Positions 8,334 to 16,402 of a stretch of DNA of 64,000 nucleotides are shown in pieces. Positions within the stretch are counted from its first letter, which is position 1; every line of letters starts with the position of its first letter. The DNA lies in assembly GCA_006218065.1 (NCBI GenBank), contig VBWE01000007.1, positions 62,001 through 126,000 of the forward strand, written 5' to 3'. The stretch comes from Bacteroidota bacterium (GTDB lineage: Bacteria > Bacteroidota > Bacteroidia > Palsa-965). The translations under genes and the position numbers were made by a program. The notes under the pieces are model-generated. The model ran no database searches. It was not told the DNA's origin and saw nothing but the letters and a program-made list of their open reading frames with translations.

Positions 8334-8861
8334 AAAACGATAGTACGGCGATATCATCAGGTAAATCACCGGACCGGTAATGCATACGTAAAGCCATACC
8401 GGGTAAGTAAACCGCACAAGCTTACGGTGTTTTTTAATATCGTTTTTCAGTCCGTACCAGAACGACATGAGAATCATCGGGAGCACGATGCCGGCAAGTA
8501 TAATATGGCTGACGAGTATCGTCATATATACCGGGCGAAGGGAATTGTCCTTGGGGAAAATCGTTTCTTCCACCAGCCAGTGGTAAGTAATGTAGCAGAC
8601 GAGAAAAAGCGCGGAAAGAAAAAAGGCAACAAGGTTGATGCGTTTGTGCATCACGATGTTTTTCTTGCGGATAAAGTACAGGGACAACAGCAGCAGCACC
8701 GCGCAGGTACCGTTGATCAGGGCGTTGACTTTCGGCAGCTGGTACACGAACTGCGGAAATTCGGCCGGCACGGGAAGCACGCGGCGGTTGAGTATGATCA
8801 CCGCCCCGAGTACAACGACCGAGAGGAGCAGGACGATACGGAATATGGTTTTTTCGGACAT
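8316..8861 (-). CDS. DUF420 membrane protein, cytochrome oxidase assembly
   Basis: A 181-residue protein with five likely membrane helices and conserved His-containing stretches (MHKRINLVAFFLSALFLVCYITYHWL, shown in part, and ILVSHIILAGIVLP). This is the DUF420 family; the Staphylococcus member CtaM is needed for a heme-copper oxidase. It sits 13 bp downstream of an SCO gene in a cytochrome oxidase accessory cluster. The final residues PGLTP and the stop codon lie within the right arm of the inverted-repeat element, so the C-terminus was probably rewritten by repeat insertion. Confidence 0.85.
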   Translation of the reverse strand: MSEKTIFRIVLLLSVVVLGAVIILNRRVLPVPAEFPQFVYQLPKVNALINGTCAVLLLLSLYFIRKKNIVMHKRINLVAFFLSALFLVCYITYHWLVEETIFPKDNSLRPVYMTILVSHIILAGIVLPMILMSFWYGLKNDIKKHRKLVRFTYPVWLYVCITGPVIYLMISPYYRFPGLTP

Positions 8862-8874
8862 GACGGATGTGATT

Positions 8875-9525
8875 TTATTTTTTTGAAAACTCTTCCAGCA
8901 GCAGGTTCATATCCCCGATCATCAGGTCGACGCTTACGGAATCGGTTCCGTCGTAGTACCCGCGGATACGCATTTTCGGATCGAGCAGGACCAGTTGTTC
9001 ACTGTGAATAAAATCGCCTGGACCGCCGTCGCCCGGGGCAACCGCAAGCCTGTAGCCGGTGCGGGCCACGTCGTAGATCGTTTTTTTTCCGCCCGTAAGC
9101 AGCAGCCACCTGTTTTTATCCGTGCCGTATTGCTGCGCATAGGTTGCAAGCACCGGCACACTGTCGTTTTCCGGGTCGATCGAATAGGAAATGATGCGGA
9201 CTTCGTTATTGTCCAGGAAATAACGCTGCACGCGGCTCAGCTGCGAACTCATCATCGGGCAGATGTTTTTACAGCGCGAAAAGAAAAAATCGGCTACGAC
9301 CACTTTTCCTTTTACCTGGTCGATGGCGAAGGAGTCGCCGGTATGTGTGATGAGCTTATGCGGGGGAATAACGAGATATACGGAATCACCTTTCGGGTCG
9401 ACGGAATCGTACGAATAAAAAATGGGGAGTTTTTTCGGCGTGCGGGCTGTTGTGTCTTTATCGTTTTGCTCCCTGCCGGAACAGGCACAGATCAGCAGGA
9501 TTAAAAAAAAGAAACTGGTTTTCAT
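8875..9525 (-). CDS. SCO1/SenC copper chaperone lipoprotein
   Basis: A 216-residue SCO-family protein that delivers copper to the CuA centre of cytochrome c oxidase subunit II. It has a lipoprotein signal (LLICACSG, lipobox Cys near residue 15), the copper-binding CxxxC in SRCKNICPM, and the distal His in GDFIHSEQ. The thioredoxin fold length is normal. Its ATG overlaps the stop of the preceding gene (ATGA at 9525-9522), so translation is coupled to the second SCO-like gene. Location: periplasmic face, membrane anchored. Confidence 0.92.
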   Translation of the reverse strand: MKTSFFFLILLICACSGREQNDKDTTARTPKKLPIFYSYDSVDPKGDSVYLVIPPHKLITHTGDSFAIDQVKGKVVVADFFFSRCKNICPMMSSQLSRVQRYFLDNNEVRIISYSIDPENDSVPVLATYAQQYGTDKNRWLLLTGGKKTIYDVARTGYRLAVAPGDGGPGDFIHSEQLVLLDPKMRIRGYYDGTDSVSVDLMIGDMNLLLEEFSKK

Positions 9526-10220
9526 TTTTGTTTCTGTTCGATCTTCGTCTGCCGTGTAGTTTCTTCGGCCTCATCATGCTGCAGGATATGCCGGATATCT
9601 TCTTTCAGTTCTTTCACTTTCCCGGGATAACGGCCGTTGTAATACCCGCGGATCTTTCCTTCTTTATCCACCAGTACCAGGTCGTACATTTTTTGCGTGA
9701 ACGGTTCTTTCTGCCGTGCCGGGTCGCTGATGAAATAGGTAGCGCTCCGCAGCGAATCGTATTGCTGTTTCGGCAGGCAGATGATGAGGGCCGAGTCTTT
9801 GGAAATTTTCAGTTGTGCGGCCAGGTCGGGCGCCGGGGCAGCCGACGACGAATCCGAAGGCCAGAAAAACAGGAAGCTGATCCGCCGGTATTCGCCTTTT
9901 TTAATTTTGTACTCGGTAAGCAGCGGGCCCATATTATACCCGTTCTTCGACGAGTCGGGATGGAGGAATGCGGTAACGTACATCCGGCCCTGGTAGGCCG
10001 ATAAAGAGAAATTCCCGCCTTCGCAGCGTTTAGCTTCAAAAGCGGGAATCTTAAAATAACTGGTATCTGTTTTTTTCTTTCCGTCCGTGCCGGTGATTTC
10101 TATCGCCTGGCGTGGTCCGAAAACCGGTGTGCGACGGTAACGCTCAACACCGTAAGACAGGAAAATGTAGAACGCAGTGGGGAAAACCAGAATGACAAAA
10201 AGTATAATGAACTTTTTCAT
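9522..10220 (-). CDS. SCO-like membrane-anchored protein lacking the copper motif
   Basis: A 232-residue protein with one N-terminal membrane helix (about 4-24) and a thioredoxin-like remainder that parallels the adjacent SCO protein. It shows the GNFSLSAYQGRMYVTAFL beta-strand region and the DLVLVDKEGKIRGYYNG segment shared with SCO. The CxxxC that binds copper is replaced by sequence around FLHPDSSKNG, and no distal His is obvious. It probably works with the neighbouring SCO in oxidase assembly, but a redox or copper role is unlikely for it alone. This non-cysteine SCO paralog is common in Bacteroidota oxidase clusters. Confidence 0.75.
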   Translation of the reverse strand: MKKFIILFVILVFPTAFYIFLSYGVERYRRTPVFGPRQAIEITGTDGKKKTDTSYFKIPAFEAKRCEGGNFSLSAYQGRMYVTAFLHPDSSKNGYNMGPLLTEYKIKKGEYRRISFLFFWPSDSSSAAPAPDLAAQLKISKDSALIICLPKQQYDSLRSATYFISDPARQKEPFTQKMYDLVLVDKEGKIRGYYNGRYPGKVKELKEDIRHILQHDEAEETTRQTKIEQKQK

Positions 10221-10223
10221 CCT

Positions 10224-10640
10224 TTAGTGATGCTCGCCACCGCCTCCTTTGTGTTGTTCCGTTGCAGGGGGCAAATCATGGCGCGCTTCTTTCGAGAAAT
10301 TTCCTTCACCGATGGTCATCATAAAGATGAGGTAAAGGATAAATCCGCTGTAAGGTGCGATGATTACCCATTTCAGCCATTTTACTTCGTCTCCAAGGTG
10401 CATGAAAGAATAGATAATGTAATAGGCCTTGAGGATAGTAAAGCTGATGAAGAACACCTTGAGGAAGAGTTTGCTCGCTCCCCAATCGGCAGCCATCATA
10501 CCAACAAAAATTTCAACGATGGTTACAACGAGCAGCAGGGTGAATACCAACCAGATTTTTTTCCTGGTCTTTTTCCCCGATGCCTCATCGTGGTTGGCCA
10601 TGGTTTCGTACGAAGGATAATCGTCGTGAAATTCTGACAT
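10224..10640 (-). CDS. Cytochrome c oxidase subunit IV family protein
   Basis: A 138-residue small subunit with three membrane helices, at about 28-48, 56-78 and 86-108, preceded by a charged cytoplasmic tail and followed by a His-rich tail (HKGGGGEHH). Matches the prokaryotic COX IV family (helix 1 IWLVFTLLLVVTIVEIFVG, then MHLGDEVKWLKW). Three bp separate its stop from the SCO-like gene, and it follows the COX III gene, consistent with an oxidase operon. It has no catalytic residues; the family stabilises the oxidase. Confidence 0.85.
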   Translation of the reverse strand: MSEFHDDYPSYETMANHDEASGKKTRKKIWLVFTLLLVVTIVEIFVGMMAADWGASKLFLKVFFISFTILKAYYIIYSFMHLGDEVKWLKWVIIAPYSGFILYLIFMMTIGEGNFSKEARHDLPPATEQHKGGGGEHH

Positions 10641-10683
10641 AGTCGTTTTTCTTTATCAGGTTGAACTTCTTTTTTCGTTCGGA

Positions 10684-11520
10684 TCAGAGCAGGTAGAAGA
10701 AGGTGAATACAAATACCCACACCAGATCCACAAAGTGCCAGTAGAGTCCTACTTTTTCCACCATTTCATAATGACCGCGACGCTGCATCATGCCACGCGC
10801 AACCATGATGAAAATAACCAGGTTGATCATGACTCCGCTGAATACGTGGAAGCCGTGAAAGCCGGTGATGAAGAAGAAAAAGTCGCCGAAAAGTGTATGA
10901 CCGTATTCGTTCTGACGAAGACTTGCTCCGTAAACGCGTTTGCCTGATGCCTTCAGCTTGCCGCTTTCTTCTACGGAAAGCGCTTCGTGTCCGCCGGGAG
11001 GAACCAGGCGCGTGGTATCGATCACATGGGTTTTGTGGTCAGAATAGAACTGGAATGTTTTTACGTCACCGTGATGCATGGCACGAACGGCTCCCTGCTC
11101 ATTACCGGAAATAAAGTTGTACCACTCCCAGGCCTGTGAACCGACGAATCCGAAACCGCCGATGATGGTAAGACCGAGCCAGAAAAGAACGGCCTGCTTT
11201 TTCATCCGGTGGCCGGCTTCCACGGCAAGTACCATAGTAACCGAACTCATGATGAGGATGAAGGTCATGAAACCTACATACAGCAGCGGAAGGTGTTTGC
11301 CGTGCAGGAAGGGGAAGTGATGGAATACCGCTGCAGGATCGGGCCATTCACCAGCGAACTTGTGGCGCATGAATCCATACGCGCAAAGGAATCCGGAGAA
11401 TGTGAGCGCATCGGAAATGAGAAAGAACCACATGAATACTTTACCGTAGCTGGCGCCCAGGGGCGAAACTCCTCCACCCCATCCGGAATATTTATGCATT
11501 TCAGCTGAATGACCTGCCAT
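10684..11520 (-). CDS. coxC: Cytochrome c oxidase subunit III (heme-copper oxidase)
   Basis: A 278-residue COX III with several membrane helices and the hallmark C-terminal motif FITGFHGFHVFSGVMIN followed by GLYWHFVDLVWVFVFTFFYLL. The usual early motif is present in KVFMWFFLISDALTFSG. A soluble insertion of about 60 residues (HHGDVKTFQFYSDHKTH onward) sits between helices, longer than in proteobacterial subunit III. It lies 45 bp downstream of a second, shorter subunit III gene. Part of the terminal oxidase whose subunits I and II are encoded at 54.5-57.5 kb. Confidence 0.9.
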   Translation of the reverse strand: MAGHSAEMHKYSGWGGGVSPLGASYGKVFMWFFLISDALTFSGFLCAYGFMRHKFAGEWPDPAAVFHHFPFLHGKHLPLLYVGFMTFILIMSSVTMVLAVEAGHRMKKQAVLFWLGLTIIGGFGFVGSQAWEWYNFISGNEQGAVRAMHHGDVKTFQFYSDHKTHVIDTTRLVPPGGHEALSVEESGKLKASGKRVYGASLRQNEYGHTLFGDFFFFITGFHGFHVFSGVMINLVIFIMVARGMMQRRGHYEMVEKVGLYWHFVDLVWVFVFTFFYLL

Positions 11521-11565
11521 ACGTCGTGTTGAATTTGATGGTTGGTTTTTATTTCGGTTGCAAGT

Positions 11566-12159
11566 TTACTTAAAAAATGTTAAAAACAGGAACAGGTATA
11601 TCCATAAACCGTCGAGAAAATGCCAGTAGATGGAACAAAGCTGTACACCCAGGAAATTATCGGGACTGTAACGGCCCATTCTTGCTTTGGTAAATGTAAC
11701 GCCAAGCGCCCCCAGGCCGAAAACCAGGTGAACCAGGTGCACGAACGAAACCACGTAAACCATGCCGATGGATGCGCTGAACGTAGGCCCGGCGAAGAAC
11801 AACCCGTTATCGATCATGGTCATCCAGCCGCTGTACTGGAAAGCTGCGAAGCTTATGCCCAGCACAAGCGTCGCTAAAATCCACCAGGAAGCGACCCGGT
11901 TATTTCCTTTTTTCACGGCCGACTGGCCGAAGTTCATGGTCAGGCTGCTTACCAGGATGATCGCTGAACTGATCCAGAAAGCCTGCGGCAGTTCGATGGA
12001 GATCCAGCCTCTTTTGCCCATGCTTACTACGTAATAGCTGGTAAAGCCTCCGAAAACCATGATGATGCTGAAAATTCCCAGCCAAAGCAGGTTTTTCCTG
12101 CTCTTCTCATGGATCGCTTTGCGTTCCTGCTGTGAATATCCGGTGCTCAATGCTTGCAT
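11566..12159 (-). CDS. Second cytochrome c oxidase subunit III-like protein
   Basis: A 197-residue protein with five membrane helices. It shows COX III signatures: FWISSAIILVSSLTMNFGQ, SFVHLVHLVFGLGALG and the ending CSIYWHFLDGLWIYLFLFLTFFK. It is shorter than the adjacent subunit III and lacks its soluble insertion. Two adjacent COX III genes are usual in Bacteroidota caa3-type loci. It starts 10 bp after ctaB on the same strand, so heme O synthase and subunit III are co-transcribed. Confidence 0.88.
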   Translation of the reverse strand: MQALSTGYSQQERKAIHEKSRKNLLWLGIFSIIMVFGGFTSYYVVSMGKRGWISIELPQAFWISSAIILVSSLTMNFGQSAVKKGNNRVASWWILATLVLGISFAAFQYSGWMTMIDNGLFFAGPTFSASIGMVYVVSFVHLVHLVFGLGALGVTFTKARMGRYSPDNFLGVQLCSIYWHFLDGLWIYLFLFLTFFK

Positions 12160-12169
12160 AATTTTTATA

Positions 12170-13036
12170 TCAGTATCCGATCAGGAGCGCCAGCTGGACT
12201 ACCGGCAGGTAGATGAATGAGCCGAACATCAGGCGTTGTGCCGAACGGATTTCAAGGTCTTTGTAAAGTTTCAGGGCCTGGACCAGGAAAACAGTTCCAC
12301 AGGCCAGTGTAATTCCCGCCGTAACTAATCCCGACATGTTGAACATGAGCGGAAGCAGGCTGGTAGGAATCAGGAAAATGGAATAAACCACTACCTGGAA
12401 TGCGCTTGATTTATCGCGGTGCCGGGTGGGCAACAGGCGGAAACCCGCTTTTTTGTAATCATCGTCAGCTACCCAGGCAATGGCCCAGAAATGCGGGAAC
12501 TGCCACATGAACTGGACTGCAAAAAGGATAACGGCAGGCAAACCGATTGTTCCGAAACCGTCGGAGGCGGCCACCCAGCCCAGCATGGGAGGAATAGCGC
12601 CGGGCAAAGCGCCCACGAAAACGGCAAAAGGAGTAATTTGTTTCAGGGGCGTATAGGCCGCAACATAGAGTACCAGGGCCAGTGCGCCGAGAATACCACT
12701 GAGCGGATTCATAAAATATGCGAGGATAAAAACACCGGCTGCACCCATCACCGAAGCCACGATCATGGCTTCACTCACACTCATCCGCCCCTGCGGCAAA
12801 GGCCGGTTGCCCGTACGGGTCATCAGTTTATCCAGGTTCCGCTCAATCACCTGGTTGAACCCGTTGCTTGCACCGGTAACGAGAAAACCGCCCAAAACGA
12901 GCCAGCCCATGCCTGCCCAGTCCATGCTGATGCCGAATGAACGGCAGCCCATGGCATAACCAATAGCCGCCGACAATACTACAATAGCAGAAAGTCTGAG
13001 TTTAGTGAATTGAGCATAGTCGGAGAATTTGGACAT
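12170..13036 (-). CDS. ctaB: Protoheme IX farnesyltransferase (heme O synthase)
   Basis: UbiA-superfamily membrane enzyme that adds a farnesyl group to heme B to make heme O, the precursor of the oxidase heme. The ATG at 13036 gives 288 residues starting MSKFSDYAQFTKLRLSAIVV; in-frame upstream codons to 13105 look non-coding. The first Asp-rich motif reads NGFNQVIERNLDKLMTRTGNRPLP (only part quoted: NLDKLMTRT), and the second is WVADDDYKKAGFRLLP. Eight to nine membrane helices. First gene of the oxidase accessory operon running to 8316. Confidence 0.93.
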   Translation of the reverse strand: MSKFSDYAQFTKLRLSAIVVLSAAIGYAMGCRSFGISMDWAGMGWLVLGGFLVTGASNGFNQVIERNLDKLMTRTGNRPLPQGRMSVSEAMIVASVMGAAGVFILAYFMNPLSGILGALALVLYVAAYTPLKQITPFAVFVGALPGAIPPMLGWVAASDGFGTIGLPAVILFAVQFMWQFPHFWAIAWVADDDYKKAGFRLLPTRHRDKSSAFQVVVYSIFLIPTSLLPLMFNMSGLVTAGITLACGTVFLVQALKLYKDLEIRSAQRLMFGSFIYLPVVQLALLIGY

Positions 13037-13250
13037 CACCCCGGCCGGTTTTGAGATACTATGTGCTTTGGAAGCGAGCAAAATACACGTTAAAATTGCG
13101 CGCAAGTTTACTCATTCTTATCCGCTCGGCAATGATTAAAAAAAGAATTTAGATCACTTCTAAATAATTGCGGATGAAGGCTGTCCCGGAACTGTCGAAT
13201 AGCCTGCTTAAAATTCCTCCCGGTAAACGGTATCTCAAAGTGATTTTTAA

Positions 13251-13365
13251 GTCGGAATAGCTTGTCTTCAAGCGGCAGTTGGAGTAGATCGTTGTCCGAA
13301 GCTGGGAGCTTCGGACAGCAAGTATGATACTGCCGCTGCCTACTGGATTTGAAAACTATTCCGAC
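13251..13365. other. Nested three-helix hairpin, possible structured RNA or palindromic repeat
   Basis: The 380-bp gap between ctaB and the Wzi-like gene holds a 115-base element with three perfect nested helices: 13251-13260 with 13356-13365 (10 bp), 13271-13279 with 13329-13337 (9 bp), and 13293-13303 with 13307-13317 (11 bp, GGG loop). No ORF and no terminal U tract. It could be an untranslated structured RNA, a 3-prime UTR structure of the gene ending at 13417, or a palindromic repeat. I see nothing else in 13037-13250. Confidence 0.6.
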
Positions 13366-13416
13366 GTTGATGATCCCGGTTTGTAATGGATACTTTGAAG
13401 AATTTTAACCCGACCC

Positions 13417-15027
13417 TCAAAAATCACGATAATCATTGAAAAGGCCGGTGCGGATGCCGAGCCAGAACCAGGCGTTTTTGTCGCTCCACTGCACGTTTTC
13501 CTCCGTTCGCATAACCAGCGCTGCTTCTATTTTCAGGTTGACCGGCGGATACAGGAGCCAGGCTGCACGAAGCTCCGCCTGCACCAGGTCTGTTTGAAGA
13601 CCCTGGAATAATGTATTCCCGTATTCGTTCGGACGCTGGAGATAGGAAACAAAAATGTTGTGCCCGTAGTCCAAACCGGCTGTGTCCAGTCCGTACCGGC
13701 ATGCAAGTAGTTTTCCTTCCACCAACAGGCGGTTTTTCCGGTAACGGAGAAAGCCCACCGCTTCGGCAAAATTGGCGCCCTGCGGATGCGCGAGCGAAAC
13801 ATTGGCATGACCGTAATTCTGCTGCACGCTGCCGTGCGCATAAGTATAAGGTCGCACCACGTTCACTTCGCCCTGGATATCGAGGTTTTTTACTTTGAAC
13901 AGGTTGAATCCCTTGAAACCGACTTGTCCGCCCTGCTTGTTGGCCCACCAGCCGTTGCGCGCCTTGATCTCCTTCAGGTAAAATTCGTCGAGAATGAGCT
14001 GCCCGTAAAACTGCAGTGATTTCGCGGCTTTGAGTTTAAAGGCAAAGCCCAGCATCGCGTTATCCGACGAGCCCAGCGAATATTCCACCGGGCGGAAAAA
14101 GATCAGCGGGTTGAGGTAATTCGGATCGAATCCCCGGTAGCGGTTTTCATCTTCGCCCTGCCAGACCACGGCTTCAAAAACCCCGATATTCAGGCGTTTG
14201 GTGGCATTCCAGCTGATGTAATGAAAGGTTCCGAATTTGCTGCGGAAATTATTTTTTACGCCCAGCGGATCGGTCATGTCGGTGTGCATGGCGTAAAGAC
14301 TGGTGTATTGCAGCTTCCAGATGGACGCGTTGATTTTCAGGAAAGGATATGCTCCGCCGGCATCCGACAGGAAGAGCGAACGATAACCGTCGCCCCAGAA
14401 ATGTTTATCGCGGCCCGCCTGGAAGCTGAATACTTTATTCGGAACCCAGGAAACATAGCCGGAAGCATGCTGCCAGGCATAACGTCCCGTATCGGACATA
14501 TATGCACGGTCGCCCCAGCCGGGCGCAACACGCATGTACTTTGCCATGGAATCCTGGTAGCCGGAAAGCGCCGAAGTTCCCGCGGCAAATCGCAGGTCCC
14601 AGGCCAGTTTGTTCGTGTAATTTCCATCTATGCGCAGGCCGCCGGCAAATTCCATCAAAGGCGATTTTCCCGCAGCATCAAATCCTCCGCGCAGGTCGAG
14701 TATCCCGTTAATCCCGATATCCGATTTGGATGGTTTGGAAGCAACGGAATCGTTTTTCTTTCGTGAATCGGCCGTCGGACGGATCCCGGGAATTTTATAC
14801 CCGGTAATGGAATCGCGGAGCGGCTCCAGTTGCTGATCACGGTAAGGTTTGATGGCGGTATGCTGGTTTACAAAACGGCTGTTGAGCGCCCTTTCATACG
14901 CGTTGGTATGATCGCGGTCGAGCGGCAGGTAGTATTGTGCGAGCAGGCCGGGCGGACATAAAAAAACGATGCCGGCAAGCAGGAAAAAAAATCGGGCGGA
15001 AATTTTCGTGTGTTTCGTGCAGCGCAT
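13417..15027 (-). CDS. Outer membrane beta-barrel, Wzi/RemB-like
   Basis: A 536-residue outer membrane protein. The ATG at 15027 is preferred: it gives a signal peptide (RFFFLLAGIVFLCPPGLLAQ), lies outside the upstream gene, and follows a TATATTTG box. The remainder is beta-barrel-like with the family hallmark AGRDKHFWGDGYRSLFLSD. Capsule-assembly Wzi proteins and the gliding protein RemB of Flavobacterium share this pattern, so a role in exporting or anchoring surface polysaccharide is likely. A paralog with the same hallmark is at 16403-18088, on the other side of the WecA-like gene. Ends in a Phe (NDYRDF), as barrels often do. Confidence 0.8.
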   Translation of the reverse strand: MRCTKHTKISARFFFLLAGIVFLCPPGLLAQYYLPLDRDHTNAYERALNSRFVNQHTAIKPYRDQQLEPLRDSITGYKIPGIRPTADSRKKNDSVASKPSKSDIGINGILDLRGGFDAAGKSPLMEFAGGLRIDGNYTNKLAWDLRFAAGTSALSGYQDSMAKYMRVAPGWGDRAYMSDTGRYAWQHASGYVSWVPNKVFSFQAGRDKHFWGDGYRSLFLSDAGGAYPFLKINASIWKLQYTSLYAMHTDMTDPLGVKNNFRSKFGTFHYISWNATKRLNIGVFEAVVWQGEDENRYRGFDPNYLNPLIFFRPVEYSLGSSDNAMLGFAFKLKAAKSLQFYGQLILDEFYLKEIKARNGWWANKQGGQVGFKGFNLFKVKNLDIQGEVNVVRPYTYAHGSVQQNYGHANVSLAHPQGANFAEAVGFLRYRKNRLLVEGKLLACRYGLDTAGLDYGHNIFVSYLQRPNEYGNTLFQGLQTDLVQAELRAAWLLYPPVNLKIEAALVMRTEENVQWSDKNAWFWLGIRTGLFNDYRDF

Positions 15028-15051
15028 TCCGGGCAGTAAAACAGTGCTGTT

Positions 15052-15059
15052 CAAATATA
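15052..15059 (-). promoter_or_regulatory. Minus-7 promoter element TATATTTG
   Basis: Perfect TAnnTTTG on the minus strand, 25 bases before the ATG at 15027 and just inside the gap after the WecA-like stop. Supports the 15027 start and a separate transcript. Confidence 0.5.
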
Positions 15060-15064
15060 CTGTT

Positions 15065-16198
15065 TTATGCCGCATCCGTATTGAGGCTGCGTTCTGCGGG
15101 ATCGCCTTTTTTACGCAGGTGCTGTTTTTTGAGCAGGTATGGAATCTGCGAAAGGATGGTTGCGGAAATTCCGACGATAATAAAGGACCAGGTGCCGGAG
15201 AGCCCGTCGAGTATCCAGGCCAGGCCGATGATAAACAGGTTGGCGACATAAATCGCGATCACCGTCCAGCGATGGCTGAAACCACTGTCGATGAGCTGGT
15301 GGTGCATGTGGTTGCGATCTGCCGAGAAAGGCGAAAGTCCGCGGGAAGTCCGGTAAATAAATATCCGGAGCGTATCCACCAGCGGGTAAAAAAGTACGGC
15401 CATCACAAAAACCGGCGAATAGAACGGAAGGTATGCCGCATCGACCGCGAGACGATCGAATTCCACGAATTTGATGGCCATCACGCAAACCAGCAAGCCG
15501 ATACTCAGTGAACCGGAATCGCCCATGAATATTTTCGCGGGTGAAAAATTGAAAATCAGGAAAGCCATCAAAGCCCCGACCAGCGAAAAACACAAGGTGG
15601 CCATAACGAGGTCGCCGCCCAGGAAAAATCCGACTCCGAAAGTAGCCGAACAAATTACGCCGACTCCGCCCGCAAGCCCGTCCACGCCGTCAATCAGGTT
15701 GAAAGCATTAACCACTACTATATACGTAAAGAGCGAAAGGAAAACACTGGCCCAGTGCGGCAGGTTTTCGTGGATACCGAAAAGGCCGTGCATGCTTTTG
15801 ATGCGGATATCAGCCATCAGGACAAGCACCAGTCCGACAATGACGTGCGCCGCCAGTTTTTTGATGGGGGCTGTGCCGATGATATCGTCTTTTACTCCGA
15901 CAAAAAACAAGATGAGCAGGGTGGCGACGATGAACTTGAAATCTTTGATGGAACCCATCACTTTACCGTATTCGGTAAGCATATCCGAAGGAAACCATAA
16001 AGCATAAGCGAAAAGGGCGCCGGCGAAAATGATGATTCCGCCGATTGTGGGAACCATGCGTTTATGCAGTTTCCGTTCACCGGGCTCATCGAACAGGCGT
16101 TTCAGGAAAGCGACTTTGATCAATGCCGGAGTGGCCAACAGCACGACCATAAAGGCCGTAATAAAGGGCAAAACAAGCGTGAGGAATAGATTTTCCAC
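15065..16198 (-). CDS. Glycosyltransferase family 4, WecA/MraY-like
   Basis: A 377-residue polytopic membrane enzyme that transfers a sugar-1-phosphate from a UDP-sugar to undecaprenyl phosphate, the first step of lipid-linked polysaccharide synthesis. About 10-11 membrane helices. Visible motifs: PTIGGIIIF, VGVKDDIIG (Asp-rich), NAFNLIDGVDGLAGG, and SIGLLVCVMAIKFVEFD, with FSADRNHMHHQLIDSGFS as the HxHH-type loop. WecA-type rather than MraY because of the long C-terminal extension and the polysaccharide context. GTG start at 16198. A canonical promoter lies 40 bp upstream. Confidence 0.9.
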   Translation of the reverse strand: MENLFLTLVLPFITAFMVVLLATPALIKVAFLKRLFDEPGERKLHKRMVPTIGGIIIFAGALFAYALWFPSDMLTEYGKVMGSIKDFKFIVATLLILFFVGVKDDIIGTAPIKKLAAHVIVGLVLVLMADIRIKSMHGLFGIHENLPHWASVFLSLFTYIVVVNAFNLIDGVDGLAGGVGVICSATFGVGFFLGGDLVMATLCFSLVGALMAFLIFNFSPAKIFMGDSGSLSIGLLVCVMAIKFVEFDRLAVDAAYLPFYSPVFVMAVLFYPLVDTLRIFIYRTSRGLSPFSADRNHMHHQLIDSGFSHRWTVIAIYVANLFIIGLAWILDGLSGTWSFIIVGISATILSQIPYLLKKQHLRKKGDPAERSLNTDAA

Positions 16199-16237
16199 TG
16201 TCAGCTAACTGTTAATAAGATGTTGAAAAGCCGGCCA

Positions 16238-16268
16238 CAAAGGTAGATAAAATCGTTTGTCGGCCAAA
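16238..16268 (-). promoter_or_regulatory. Canonical Bacteroidota promoter for the WecA-like gene
   Basis: Minus-strand TTTG at 16268-16265, 19-bp spacer, TACCTTTG at 16245-16238. This exactly fits the Bacteroidota sigma-A consensus and predicts a start near 16231 and a 30-base leader. Confidence 0.75.
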
Positions 16269-16402
16269 CTGGTGCATTGCCCACCTGATACGCTGGCTTC
16301 GTCGGAAGGGTTACGGCACTCGTCCCAAACTATTGTAAATACCTGGTAAATAGACTGTTATTTATCTAAAAATATTTCCCGGGGGACTAAATTTTAGCTA
16401 AA

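Noticed and set aside
13105-13416. 6S RNA or another known ncRNA in the ctaB upstream gap
   Set aside because: The nested helices lack the length and central bubble of 6S, and I cannot match another family, so it is listed only as an unknown structure.
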